33,165 bases of DNA from Desulfovibrio sp. Marseille-P6017 (GTDB taxonomy: Bacteria > Bacillota_A > Clostridia > Peptostreptococcales > Peptostreptococcaceae), in assembly GCA_900604495.1 (NCBI GenBank), contig UWOR01000022.1, positions 1-33,165 of the forward strand, given 5' to 3'. The notes beneath the pieces were generated by a model. That model made no database searches, was not told the origin of the DNA, and was given only the letters and a program-made list of their open reading frames with translations. Shown one piece after another: positions 24,347 to 32,732 of the stretch. The stretch's first letter is position 1. Each line of letters begins with the position of its first letter. Made by a program: the position numbers and the translations under genes.

Positions 24347-24931
24347 TTGGAAAAAAATATTCAACAAGATGAAAAAGATACTTTAGTAAACGAAGAAGTG
24401 GAAAATCAAGAGGTTAATACACAAGACGTTAGTGCTGAAGAATCAACTGAGTCTAGCCAAGATGATAATGTAATAGACATAAATACGAGGTTAGATGAAG
24501 AAAAAATGAAAGAAGAATTAACTAAAGAAAAAGAAAAATATCAAAGGTTGCAAGCAGAATACTCAAATTATATAAGAAGAACAAATCAAGAGAAAGAAAC
24601 AATTGGTTTATTCGCTAATGAAAAAATAATAACTGAACTTATACCAGTTATAGATAGTATGGAAAGAGCTGTTGAAGCTTGTGATAATAAAGAAGATAAT
24701 TTATTTGAAGGTATAAACTTAGTTCATAAGCAACTTAAGGATACATTAGCTAAATTTGGTGTGGAGGAAATAGAAGCAGAAAATGCTGACTTTGATCCAA
24801 ATCTACATTTAGCAGTTATGCAAGAAAGTGTAGATGGCATAGATGCTAACAAAGTAATAATGGTACTTCAAAAAGGTTATAAGTTAGGAACTAAAGTAAT
24901 AAGACCTACAATGGTTAAAGTTTCTTGCTAA
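24347..24931 (+). CDS. grpE: Nucleotide exchange factor GrpE
   Basis: Co-chaperone that releases ADP from DnaK. 194 residues: an acidic, low-complexity N-terminus (about 1-50), a long coiled coil (about 55-95, EKEKYQRLQAEYSNYIRRTN) and a beta domain (FDPNLHLAVMQESVDGID, then VIMVLQKGYKLGTKVIRPTM). The start is TTG 24347, with a GAGGGGTG site nine bases upstream. 20 bases after hrcA, same operon. Confidence 0.95.
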   Translation: MEKNIQQDEKDTLVNEEVENQEVNTQDVSAEESTESSQDDNVIDINTRLDEEKMKEELTKEKEKYQRLQAEYSNYIRRTNQEKETIGLFANEKIITELIPVIDSMERAVEACDNKEDNLFEGINLVHKQLKDTLAKFGVEEIEAENADFDPNLHLAVMQESVDGIDANKVIMVLQKGYKLGTKVIRPTMVKVSC

Positions 24932-24995
24932 GTAAAATGTAAGTAAATTTATAAAAATTTAAATTATAATAAATCACTTAAGGAGGATATAAATT

Positions 24996-26831
24996 ATGGG
25001 AAAAGTAATAGGAATAGATTTAGGAACAACTAACTCTTGTGTTGCAGTACTTGAAGGTGGAGAACCACAAATAATAGCAAATACAGAAGGTATGAGAACT
25101 ACTCCATCAGTAGTAGCTTTCACTAAAGATGGAGAAAGAATAGTAGGAGAACCTGCTAAAAGACAAGCGGTTACAAATGCAGATAAAACTGTAATATCAA
25201 TAAAAACTCATATGGGAACAGATTACAAAGTTAACATAGATGGTAAAGGATATACTCCACAAGAAATATCAGCTATAATATTACAAAAATTAAAAGCTGA
25301 TGCTGAAAGTTATTTAGGTCAACCTGTAACTGAAGCTGTTATAACAGTACCAGCTTACTTTACAGATGCTCAAAGACAAGCAACTAAAGATGCTGGTAGA
25401 ATAGCAGGTCTTGATGTTAAGAGAATAATAAATGAACCAACTGCTGCAGCTTTAGCATATGGTATGGATAAATTAGATCAAGAAAAGAAAATATTAGTAT
25501 TTGACTTAGGTGGAGGTACTTTTGACGTATCTATACTTGAAATAGGTGATGGTACTTTCGAAGTTTTAGCTACTGCTGGTAATAATAGATTAGGTGGAGA
25601 TGACTTTGACCAAGTTATAATAGATTATTTAGCTGATGAATTCAAAAAAGCTGAAGGTGTAGATTTAAGAAATGATAAAATGGCTCTTCAAAGATTAAAA
25701 GAAGCTGCTGAAAAAGCTAAAAAAGAATTATCTTCAACAATGAGCTCAAACATAAACTTACCATTTATAACAGCTACTGCAGAAGGTCCAAAGCATTTAA
25801 ATATAGATTTAAGTAGAGCTAAATTTGATGAATTAACTTCTCATTTAGTTGAAAAAACTATGGAACCAACAAAAAGAGCATTACAAGATGCAGGATTATC
25901 TACATCTGATATAGATGATGTATTATTAGTAGGTGGATCTACAAGAATACCAGCTGTTCAAGAAGCTGTTAAGAAGTTTATAGGAAAAGATCCTCATAAA
26001 GGTATAAACCCAGATGAGTGTGTTGCTGCAGGTGCTGCTATACAAGCTGGTGTTTTAACTGGTGAAGTTAACGACTTATTATTATTAGACGTAACTCCAT
26101 TATCATTAGGTATAGAAACTTTAGGTAATGTATTTACTAAAATAATAGAAAGAAATACAACTATACCAACTAAGAAGTCTCAAGTATTCTCAACTGCTCA
26201 AGATAACCAAACTGCTGTTGATATACATGTTCTTCAAGGTGAAAGAAGTATGGCTTACGACAATACTACTTTAGGTAGATTCCAATTAACTGATATACCA
26301 CCAGCACAAAGAGGAATACCTCAAATAGAAGTTACTTTTGATATAGATGCTAATGGTATAGTTCATGTTACTGCTAAAGACTTAGGAACTGGAAAAGAAC
26401 AAAAAGTAACTATAACTTCAGGAACTAATTTAAGTGAAGAAGAAATAGAAAGAAAAGTAAAAGAAGCTGAAATGAACGCTGAAGCTGATAAGCAAAAGAA
26501 AGATAAAATAGAAGCATTAAATCAAGCTGAATCTACTATATATCAAACAGAAAAGACTTTAAATGAAGTTGCTGATAAAATAAATGCAGATGACAAAGCT
26601 AATGTTGAAGCTGCAATAGCTGATTTAAAAGCTGTAAAAGATAGAGAAGATGCTACAGCTGAAGAAATAAGAAAAGCTATGGATGAAGTAATGAACAGAT
26701 TCCAAAAAATATCTGAACAAATGTATCAAGCTGCAGCTCAAGAACAACAAGCACAAGGAGCTTCTCAAGAAGGGCCACAAGATGATAATGTTGTAGATGC
26801 TGACTTTACAGAAGTAAATGACGAAAAATAG
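24996..26831 (+). CDS. dnaK: Chaperone DnaK (Hsp70)
   Basis: ATP-driven folding chaperone. 611 residues, full length. Nucleotide-binding domain: [80 protein letters not shown]. The linker [16 protein letters not shown] leads to the substrate domain, and the C-terminal lid ends in an EEGPQDDN-type acidic tail with [10 protein letters not shown]. It lacks the extra segment of Gram-negative DnaK, as usual in Firmicutes. Strong AAGGAGG site. A hairpin lies between it and dnaJ. Confidence 0.99.
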   Translation: MGKVIGIDLGTTNSCVAVLEGGEPQIIANTEGMRTTPSVVAFTKDGERIVGEPAKRQAVTNADKTVISIKTHMGTDYKVNIDGKGYTPQEISAIILQKLKADAESYLGQPVTEAVITVPAYFTDAQRQATKDAGRIAGLDVKRIINEPTAAALAYGMDKLDQEKKILVFDLGGGTFDVSILEIGDGTFEVLATAGNNRLGGDDFDQVIIDYLADEFKKAEGVDLRNDKMALQRLKEAAEKAKKELSSTMSSNINLPFITATAEGPKHLNIDLSRAKFDELTSHLVEKTMEPTKRALQDAGLSTSDIDDVLLVGGSTRIPAVQEAVKKFIGKDPHKGINPDECVAAGAAIQAGVLTGEVNDLLLLDVTPLSLGIETLGNVFTKIIERNTTIPTKKSQVFSTAQDNQTAVDIHVLQGERSMAYDNTTLGRFQLTDIPPAQRGIPQIEVTFDIDANGIVHVTAKDLGTGKEQKVTITSGTNLSEEEIERKVKEAEMNAEADKQKKDKIEALNQAESTIYQTEKTLNEVADKINADDKANVEAAIADLKAVKDREDATAEEIRKAMDEVMNRFQKISEQMYQAAAQEQQAQGASQEGPQDDNVVDADFTEVNDEK

Positions 26832-26892
26832 GTTACAAAAACAGAGTAATTTTATATAATAAAATAGAATGTTAAATCTGTTAAATATAAAG

Positions 26893-26932
26893 AATAATAG
26901 CTTGTAGTTTTAATATTCTACAAGCTATTATT
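26893..26932 (+). terminator. Hairpin between dnaK and dnaJ, possibly a leaky terminator
   Basis: Perfect 15-bp arms at 26893-26907 and 26918-26932 with a 10-base loop, followed by only TT before G (weak tail). It may lower dnaJ output relative to dnaK or be an RNA-processing site. Confidence 0.6.
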
Positions 26933-26957
26933 TTGTAAGATAAAGGTGGTGACAAAC

Positions 26958-28118
26958 TTGAGTACTAAAAGAGACTACTATGAGGTACTGGGTGTAGGTA
27001 AGAGTGCTGATGAGAAAGAGATAAAAAAAGCTTATAGAAAACTAGCAATGCAATATCATCCAGATAGAAACCCTGATAATAAAGAGGCAGAAGAAAAGTT
27101 TAAAGAAATAAATGAAGCTTATGAAGTATTATCAGATGAAAATAAAAGAAGAACTTACGATCAATTTGGCCATGAAGGTGTAAATGGACAAGGCGGATTT
27201 GGTGGTCAAGGATTTGGAGGCTTCTCAGGGGGAGCTGGAGGATTCGAAGACATATTCGGAGATATATTTGGAGATATGTTCGGAGGTGGATTTGGTGGCT
27301 CAAGCCGTCAAAGAAGAAGAGGTCCTGAACGTGGAGCTGATATAAGACAAAATGTAACTATAGATTTTGAAGAAGCTGCTTTTGGTAAGAAAGTTTCAAT
27401 AAAGATAAATAGAAGTGAAGAGTGTAATGAATGTCATGGATCTGGTGCAAAACCAGGTACATCTAAGAAAACTTGTCCAACATGTAATGGTAGTGGAGAA
27501 GTTAGAACTGTTCAAAGAACTCCTTTTGGTAACATAGCAAGCTCTAGAACATGTAGCGAATGCCATGGAGAGGGAGAAATTATAGAATCACCATGTAATA
27601 AATGTCATGGAACAGGAAGTACTAGAAAAGTTAAAACTATCGAAGTAGATATACCTGCTGGTATAGATGATGGTCAAATGATTAAGCTTTCTGGTCAAGG
27701 TGAAATTGGATCGAAAGGTGGTCCAAGAGGAGACCTTTATATAGTTGTAAATATTAAGAAACATTCATTATTTACAAGAGAAGGATATGATGTATACTTA
27801 GAAATGCCAGTATCATTTTCACAAGTTGCTTTAGGTGGAGAAATAGAAGTGCCTACATTAGATGGAAAGGTATCATATAATGTACCGGCTGGAACTCAAA
27901 CTGGAACAGTGTTTAGACTAAGAGAAAAAGGTATACAAAAACTTAGAGGAAGCTCTAGAGGTGACCAATATGTTAAAGTAGTGGTTGAAACTCCAAAGCA
28001 CTTAACAGATAAGCAAAAAGAACTTTTAAGAGAACTTGCTAAAGAGTCTGGTGATGAGGTTCATGAAAAAAAGAGGACATTCGGACAAAAAATAGAAGAT
28101 ATGTTTAAGAAAAAATAA
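26958..28118 (+). CDS. dnaJ: Chaperone DnaJ (type I Hsp40)
   Basis: Stimulates DnaK ATPase and hands over substrates. J domain at about 5-70 with the HPD motif ([20 protein letters not shown]), a Gly/Phe-rich region (about 75-115), four zinc-finger repeats CxxCxGxG ([32 protein letters not shown]) and a C-terminal substrate-binding part. The frame opens at GTG 26946, but that codon lies inside the AAAGGTGG ribosome site. TTG 26958, eight bases after it and giving [12 protein letters not shown], is the better start. Last gene of the CIRCE operon, closed by a very long hairpin. Confidence 0.97.
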   Translation: MSTKRDYYEVLGVGKSADEKEIKKAYRKLAMQYHPDRNPDNKEAEEKFKEINEAYEVLSDENKRRTYDQFGHEGVNGQGGFGGQGFGGFSGGAGGFEDIFGDIFGDMFGGGFGGSSRQRRRGPERGADIRQNVTIDFEEAAFGKKVSIKINRSEECNECHGSGAKPGTSKKTCPTCNGSGEVRTVQRTPFGNIASSRTCSECHGEGEIIESPCNKCHGTGSTRKVKTIEVDIPAGIDDGQMIKLSGQGEIGSKGGPRGDLYIVVNIKKHSLFTREGYDVYLEMPVSFSQVALGGEIEVPTLDGKVSYNVPAGTQTGTVFRLREKGIQKLRGSSRGDQYVKVVVETPKHLTDKQKELLRELAKESGDEVHEKKRTFGQKIEDMFKKK

Positions 28119-28223
28119 AAGCTGTATTAATTAGGATAAAATTTAATTATAATAGTTCAGAGTTTAGATAATTGTTTACTTTGAACTATTATAGTTAAAA
28201 TACCTAACTAATACAGTTTTTTT
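28117..28223 (+). terminator. Long imperfect hairpin terminator after dnaJ
   Basis: Left half from CTGTATTA (28122) and right half ending TAATACAG pair at the base. Inside, TTAGG pairs with CCTAA and TATAATAGTTCA (28149-28160 region) with its complement near 28182-28193, leaving a loop of about 20 bases. T7 follows. The whole structure is about 100 bases. Confidence 0.75.
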
Positions 28224-28329
28224 ATTAAAATAGTAGAAGTATAAAATATTACTCATTCATGATTTCTATATAATTTAAATAATAATTTAAAATTGTATAA
28301 AAGAATGTTATAAAAGATAATAATAAATA

Positions 28330-28338
28330 TGATATAAT
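28330..28338 (+). promoter_or_regulatory. Extended -10 promoter element before prmA
   Basis: TGATATAAT, an extended -10 (TGn followed by a perfect TATAAT), about 50 bases ahead of the prmA start. No good -35 is visible, which extended -10 promoters can do without. Confidence 0.55.
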
Positions 28339-28387
28339 AAAATTTACGGAAAAATAGGAAATTTAATAGTAAAGGATGGACATAAAT

Positions 28388-29329
28388 ATGAAATGGATTG
28401 AAGTGACTATAAAAACTACTACGGAAGCTGTTGAAGCTATAACTAACATATTAGATGACTTAAGAACGGGTGGAGTTATGATAGAAGACCCTAAGGATTT
28501 CTTCTTCCAAAAGAAAAATGAACTAGATTGGGACTATGTTGAGGAAGAAGTTTTTAATAAGAGAAACAGCGAAGGTGTATTAATAAAAACATACATATCA
28601 GAAGAAAGAAATGTTATGGAATTAGTGGAAACTATAAAACAAAAAGTTTCATCTTTAACTGGATTTGGTATAGATATAGGTGAAGGAAGTGTATCTTTAG
28701 GACAAGTTAATGAAGAAGATTGGGCTAATGAGTGGAAAAAATACTACAAGCCTACTAAAATAGGAGAAAAATTAGTTGTAAAACCAACTTGGGAAAACTA
28801 TGAAGTCCAAGAGGGAGATTTAGTAATAGAATTAGATCCAGGTATGGCATTTGGAACAGGAACTCATGAAACTACTACAATGTGTATGAGAGAACTAGAA
28901 AAGTACGTAAGAGAAGATTCTAAAGTATTTGATATAGGATGCGGAAGTGGAATACTTGCTATAGCTGCTGCAAAACTTGGGGCTAAAGATGTAATAGCTG
29001 TTGATTTAGATGAAGTAGCTGTAAAGGTAGCAGCAGAAAATGTTGCTCATAATAATGTAGAGAATTCTGTTAAGGTTCTTCATGGAAACTTAATAGATGT
29101 GGTAGATGATAAGGCTGATGTAGTTGTAGCTAATATAATAGCTGATATAATAAAAATATTAGCAAAAGATGTTCATAGTTGTATGAAAGAGGATGCAGTA
29201 TTTATATCATCAGGTATAATACATGCTAAAGTAGATGAAGTTAAGGAAAGTTTAATAGAAAATGGATTTGAAATAGTTGAAGTAAAAACATTAGGCGAAT
29301 GGAATGCAATAGTTGCTAAACTTAAGTAG
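28388..29329 (+). CDS. prmA: Ribosomal protein L11 methyltransferase
   Basis: Methylates ribosomal protein L11 using S-adenosylmethionine. 313 residues from this start. N-terminal L11-binding part (KWIEVTIKTTTEAVEA), the linker WANEWKKYYKPTKIGEKLVV, then the SAM site: LDPGMAFGTGTHETTTMCM and VFDIGCGSGILAIAAAKLGA, and VVVANIIADIIKILA (the NPPY-like position). An ATG at 28376 is also in frame, but it sits in the AAAGGATGG ribosome site; ATG 28388 is correctly spaced. It heads the prmA-rsmE-mtaB-HIT group. Confidence 0.95.
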   Translation: MKWIEVTIKTTTEAVEAITNILDDLRTGGVMIEDPKDFFFQKKNELDWDYVEEEVFNKRNSEGVLIKTYISEERNVMELVETIKQKVSSLTGFGIDIGEGSVSLGQVNEEDWANEWKKYYKPTKIGEKLVVKPTWENYEVQEGDLVIELDPGMAFGTGTHETTTMCMRELEKYVREDSKVFDIGCGSGILAIAAAKLGAKDVIAVDLDEVAVKVAAENVAHNNVENSVKVLHGNLIDVVDDKADVVVANIIADIIKILAKDVHSCMKEDAVFISSGIIHAKVDEVKESLIENGFEIVEVKTLGEWNAIVAKLK

Positions 29330-29338
29330 GTGTAGTTT

Positions 29339-30091
29339 ATGGATAGATTTTTTATAGAAAAGAAAAATATTAATTTAGAAGAAAATACTTGTATTATCGA
29401 AGGTGAAGATGTAAAACATATTTCAAAGGTGTTAAGATGTAAAATCGGAGAAAAAATAGAAGTATGCGATAAGGATAACACGGAGTATATTTGTGAAATT
29501 ACAGATATAAGCAAGGATTTGGTGGAGCTAAATATACTTAATAAGGTTGAGATAAAAAGAGAAGCTGATGTAAGAGTAAGACTATATCAAGGGCTTCCTA
29601 AAGGACCTAAAATGGAAATGATATTACAAAAACTTACTGAAGTTGGTGTAGATGAAATAATATTAGTTCAAACTAAAAGAAGTGTAGCTAAAGTTGATGA
29701 TAAAAAAGAAGATAAAAAAATAGAGCGTTGGGAAAGAATTATTTATGAAGCTGCTAAGCAAAGTAAAAGAGGTATAATACCAAAGCTAAGAGGTGTTTTA
29801 AGCTTTAAAGAAGCTTTAGAAGACATGAAAAATAATGACATGAATATATGTCCTTATGAAAATGAAAGGACAGTATCAATAAAAAAGGCTATAAAAAATG
29901 CAGAAATAAGTAGTATAGGAATATTCGTAGGACCAGAAGGTGGAATTACAGAAGATGAAATTGAAAATGTTCAAAAAATCGGTTCACATGTAGTTTCATT
30001 AGGTCCTAGAATATTAAGAACAGAGACAGCATCAGTTGTTGCATCGTCTATAGTTTTATATGAACTAAGTGACTTAGGAGGAGATGAATAA
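29339..30091 (+). CDS. rsmE: 16S rRNA m3U1498 methyltransferase
   Basis: SPOUT-class (knotted) methyltransferase acting on U1498 of 16S rRNA. 250 residues. PUA-like N-terminus (MDRFFIEKKNINLEENTCII, HISKVLRCKIGEKIEV), LYQGLPKGPKMEMILQKLTE, ERWERIIYEAAKQSKRG, and the SAM-binding knot IGIFVGPEGGITEDEIE with LGPRILRTETASVVASSI. It begins nine bases after prmA and its stop overlaps the mtaB start region, so translation is probably coupled. Confidence 0.96.
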   Translation: MDRFFIEKKNINLEENTCIIEGEDVKHISKVLRCKIGEKIEVCDKDNTEYICEITDISKDLVELNILNKVEIKREADVRVRLYQGLPKGPKMEMILQKLTEVGVDEIILVQTKRSVAKVDDKKEDKKIERWERIIYEAAKQSKRGIIPKLRGVLSFKEALEDMKNNDMNICPYENERTVSIKKAIKNAEISSIGIFVGPEGGITEDEIENVQKIGSHVVSLGPRILRTETASVVASSIVLYELSDLGGDE

Positions 30092-30092
30092 A

Positions 30093-31403
30093 GTGAAAAA
30101 AGTAGCTTTTTACACACTAGGATGTAAAGTAAATCAATATGAAACAGAAGCCATGCTTGAGATGTTCAAAAAAGATGGATATGAACAAGTTGGAAGTGAA
30201 GAATATGCAGATGTATATGTTATAAATACATGTACAGTAACTCATATGAGTGATAGAAAATCACGTCAATATATAAGAAGAATGAAAAAGAAAAATCCAA
30301 ATGCAATAATTGCAGTAGTTGGATGTTACTCACAAGTTTCTCCAGAAGAAATACTTGAAATAGAAGAAGTAAACCTTGTAATGGGAACTAATGAAAGAAG
30401 AACAATAGTAGAAGAAATAAAAAAATTAGAGGAATCTAAAGGCGAGAAAAAAGCTAGTACTGTTGATGATATAATGAAGGTAAGAGCTTTTGAAGAAATT
30501 GAAATAAGCCAATCAAATGGAAGAACGAGAGCATTCATGAAAATTCAAGATGGATGTGATAGATTCTGTACTTACTGTATAATACCTTATGCAAGAGGTG
30601 GAAAAGTAAGAAGTAGAGATATTGAAAGTATAGTTAATGAAGCAAAGACTTTAGCTGAAAATGGATATAAAGAGGTTGTATTAACAGGTATACATGTTGC
30701 TTCTTATGGTAAAGATTTAAGAGAAAGTAATTTAAAACTTTTAGATGTAATAAAAAGAATTAATGAAATAGATGGAATTGAAAGAATAAGGACAAGTTCA
30801 GTTGAGCCAATTTTATTTACAGATGAATTTGTAAGTGAAGTTGCTAAAATGAAAAAAGTATGCCCTCACTATCACTTATCATTACAAAGTGGGTGTGATG
30901 AAACGTTAAAAAGAATGAATAGAAGGTATACTACAGAAGAGTATAAAGCCATAGTTAATATATTAAGAGAAAAAATACCTAATGTAGCAATAACTACAGA
31001 TGTAATAGTAGGTTTCCCTGGAGAAACTAATGATGAGTTCAACAAAACATATGATTTTTTAAGGGACATAGAGCTTTCACAAATGCATGTGTTTAAGTAT
31101 TCACCAAGAAAAGGTACTCCAGCATCTACTATGGAAAATCAAATTGATCCTCAAATAAAACAATTTAGAAGTGATCAGCTTATAGCCTTAAGTAAAACAA
31201 ACTTTAATAAGTTTGCAGAAAAGTTTATAGGAAGTGACATGGAAGTTTTATTTGAAACTAATGTAGTGGACAATAAATACGAAGGACTAACTCCTAACTA
31301 TATAAGAGTAGTTGTTGAAAGTAATGAAGATATACATGGTAAAATACTAAAAGTTAAATTAACTGACATAAAAGATGAATATGTTGAAGGTATTTTAGTA
31401 TAA
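30093..31403 (+). CDS. mtaB: tRNA t6A37 methylthiotransferase
   Basis: MtaB (YqeV) is a radical SAM enzyme that adds a methylthio group to t6A37, giving ms2t6A in ANN-reading tRNAs. N-terminal UPF0004 domain with FYTLGCKVNQYE, VINTCTVT and VVGCYSQ (three Cys for the auxiliary cluster). Radical SAM site DGCDRFCTYCIIPYARG with CxxxCxxC, then LTGIHVASYGKD and HLSLQSGCDETLKRMNRRY. A TRAM RNA-binding domain lies at the end. Two starts are possible: ATG 30084 (only two bases after the AGGAGG) or GTG 30093 (better spaced), which I prefer. Confidence 0.94.
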   Translation: MKKVAFYTLGCKVNQYETEAMLEMFKKDGYEQVGSEEYADVYVINTCTVTHMSDRKSRQYIRRMKKKNPNAIIAVVGCYSQVSPEEILEIEEVNLVMGTNERRTIVEEIKKLEESKGEKKASTVDDIMKVRAFEEIEISQSNGRTRAFMKIQDGCDRFCTYCIIPYARGGKVRSRDIESIVNEAKTLAENGYKEVVLTGIHVASYGKDLRESNLKLLDVIKRINEIDGIERIRTSSVEPILFTDEFVSEVAKMKKVCPHYHLSLQSGCDETLKRMNRRYTTEEYKAIVNILREKIPNVAITTDVIVGFPGETNDEFNKTYDFLRDIELSQMHVFKYSPRKGTPASTMENQIDPQIKQFRSDQLIALSKTNFNKFAEKFIGSDMEVLFETNVVDNKYEGLTPNYIRVVVESNEDIHGKILKVKLTDIKDEYVEGILV

Positions 31404-31451
31404 GATGTAGAATTATTACTTATTGTATAGATGGGAGGTGTTATAAAGAAA

Positions 31452-31802
31452 ATGAGTTGTATATTTTGTAAAATTATAGATGGTGAAATACCATCACAAA
31501 AAGTTTACGAAGATGAAAAAGTCATCGCATTTAATGATATAAATCCAGTAGCACCTTATCACATATTAGTTGTTCCAAAAAAACACTATGAAAGCATAAT
31601 TGATATAAGTGAAAATGAAATGGAGATTGTTGCACATATTCATAATGTGATAAATAAAATAGCTAGTGAGAAAGGTTTTGATAAATCTGGATTTAGAATA
31701 ATTAATAACTGTGGAGAAGATGGTGGACAAGAAGTAAAACACCTTCATTATCATGTACTAGCTGGCAAGAAATTACCTTTATATGAAGCACAGAACAAAT
31801 AA
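31452..31802 (+). CDS. HIT family protein (Hint-like nucleotide hydrolase)
   Basis: Histidine-triad protein; Hint-type members hydrolyse AMP-lysine and related phosphoramidates. 116 residues from ATG 31452. N-terminal SCIFCKIIDGEIPSQKVYED with the CxxC zinc pair, DINPVAPYHILVVPKKHY, and the triad VKHLHYHVLAG. The ATG at 31431, also in frame, lies ahead of the GGGAGGTG site and cannot be the start. Closely related to the protein at this same place in other Firmicutes. Followed by the rpsU promoter. Confidence 0.95.
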   Translation: MSCIFCKIIDGEIPSQKVYEDEKVIAFNDINPVAPYHILVVPKKHYESIIDISENEMEIVAHIHNVINKIASEKGFDKSGFRIINNCGEDGGQEVKHLHYHVLAGKKLPLYEAQNK

Positions 31803-31838
31803 TGTAATCAAAAATGTATTCTTCTTTACGAAAAATAC

Positions 31839-31867
31839 TTGATAAAAGTATATTTTTAGTTTATAAT
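31839..31867 (+). promoter_or_regulatory. Sigma-A promoter of rpsU-yqeY
   Basis: TTGATA 31839-31844, a 17-base spacer and a perfect TATAAT 31862-31867. The leader of about 88 bases before rpsU is unusually structured. Confidence 0.85.
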
Positions 31868-31883
31868 AAACAAAGTGTGAGGT

Positions 31884-31920
31884 TGTAATGCATATTATGC
31901 AGATTATAATCGTAGTTACA
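31884..31920 (+). promoter_or_regulatory. Structured rpsU leader
   Basis: TGTAA (31884-31888) pairs with TTACA (31916-31920) and encloses two adjacent palindromes, TGCATATTATGCA (31889-31901) and GATTATAATC (31902-31911). A three-way-junction-like fold ahead of a ribosomal protein gene suggests autoregulation. This is inference. Confidence 0.35.
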
Positions 31921-31961
31921 GTCCCAGCATAATTCGCGCTATCGGAGGGAGGGAAAAAGAA

Positions 31962-32141
31962 ATGTCAGAAGTAAGAGTAAGAGAAAATGAAACATTAGAC
32001 AGTGCTTTAAGAAGATTTAAACGCCAATGTGCTATGTCTGGCATCATGTCTGAAGTTAGAAAAAGAGAGCACTATGATAAGCCAAGCGTTAGACGTAAGA
32101 AAAAAGCTGAAGCTGCAAGAAGAAAAAACGCTAAGAGATAG
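31962..32141 (+). CDS. rpsU: 30S ribosomal protein bS21
   Basis: Small basic protein of the 30S platform near the anti-Shine-Dalgarno end of 16S rRNA. 59 residues: [40 protein letters not shown], then a basic tail rich in Arg, Lys and Ala. Length and motifs are exact for the family. ATG 31962 after GGAGGGAGGG. Followed 26 bases later by yqeY, the usual Firmicutes pair. Confidence 0.97.
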   Translation: MSEVRVRENETLDSALRRFKRQCAMSGIMSEVRKREHYDKPSVRRKKKAEAARRKNAKR

Positions 32142-32167
32142 TAAAAAAGAATAAAGAGGTGAAGGGA

Positions 32168-32611
32168 ATGTCCCTTAAAGAAAAGTTACAAGAAGATTTG
32201 AAGTCTTCCATGAAGAACAAGGATACAGTAAAAAAGTCTGTAGTAACTTTAATAAGAGCTTCTATTAAGCAATACGAAGTAGACAATAGGGTTGAACTTG
32301 AAGATGATGCAATCATCGACTTAATTGCAAAGCAATTAAAGCAACGTAGAGATTCTTTAGTTGAATTCCAAAAGGCTAATAGAGATGATTTAGTAAGTGA
32401 AACAGAAGCTGAAATCGAAGTTTTAAAAGAGTACCTACCTCAACAGTTAAGCGAAGAAGAATTAAACGAAATAGTAAAATCTACTATATCTGAAGTAGGA
32501 GCAACTTCTATGAAGGATATGGGAAAAATTATGGCAGCTATTAAACCTAAAACAAAAGGTAGAGCTGATGGAAAACTTATAAATGAGTTAGTTAAAAATA
32601 ACTTACAATAG
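32168..32611 (+). CDS. GatB/YqeY domain protein
   Basis: YqeY family, related to the C-terminal tRNA-binding tail of GatB/GatE amidotransferase subunits; its exact role is not settled. 147 residues from ATG 32168. Typical: LKEKLQEDLKSSMKNKD, VVTLIRASIKQYEVDN, RRDSLVEFQKANRDDLV, EIEVLKEYLPQQLSEEEL and DMGKIMAAIKPKTKGRADG. An in-frame ATG at 32159 overlaps the AGAGGTG site; 32168 is well spaced. Shares the promoter of rpsU and ends at a strong terminator. Confidence 0.94.
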   Translation: MSLKEKLQEDLKSSMKNKDTVKKSVVTLIRASIKQYEVDNRVELEDDAIIDLIAKQLKQRRDSLVEFQKANRDDLVSETEAEIEVLKEYLPQQLSEEELNEIVKSTISEVGATSMKDMGKIMAAIKPKTKGRADGKLINELVKNNLQ

Positions 32612-32614
32612 ATT

Positions 32615-32645
32615 AAAAGCCTAGAGATTATCTCTAGGCTTTTTT
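32615..32645 (+). terminator. Terminator after yqeY
   Basis: AGCCTAGAGA / TCTCTAGGCT with a TTA loop, flanked by A4 and followed by T6. Confidence 0.92.
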
Positions 32646-32732
32646 ATTGTATGAAATAATAAATTTAATCATAATGCCTATACCTTGTACATATTTATAA
32701 AATAAATAAGTTAATAAAATGAGGTGGATAAT

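Noticed and set aside
27100..27303. Reverse-strand reading frame within dnaJ
   Set aside because: Mirror of the Gly/Phe-rich coding repeat of dnaJ; no ribosome site and no recognisable protein.
28376..28387. ATG 28376 as the prmA start
   Set aside because: Falls inside the ribosome site of ATG 28388, which also gives the usual MKWIEV opening.
29173..29514. 113-codon reverse-strand frame across prmA and rsmE
   Set aside because: Overlaps two certain genes on the other strand and has a low-complexity Ser/Ile composition typical of antisense frames.
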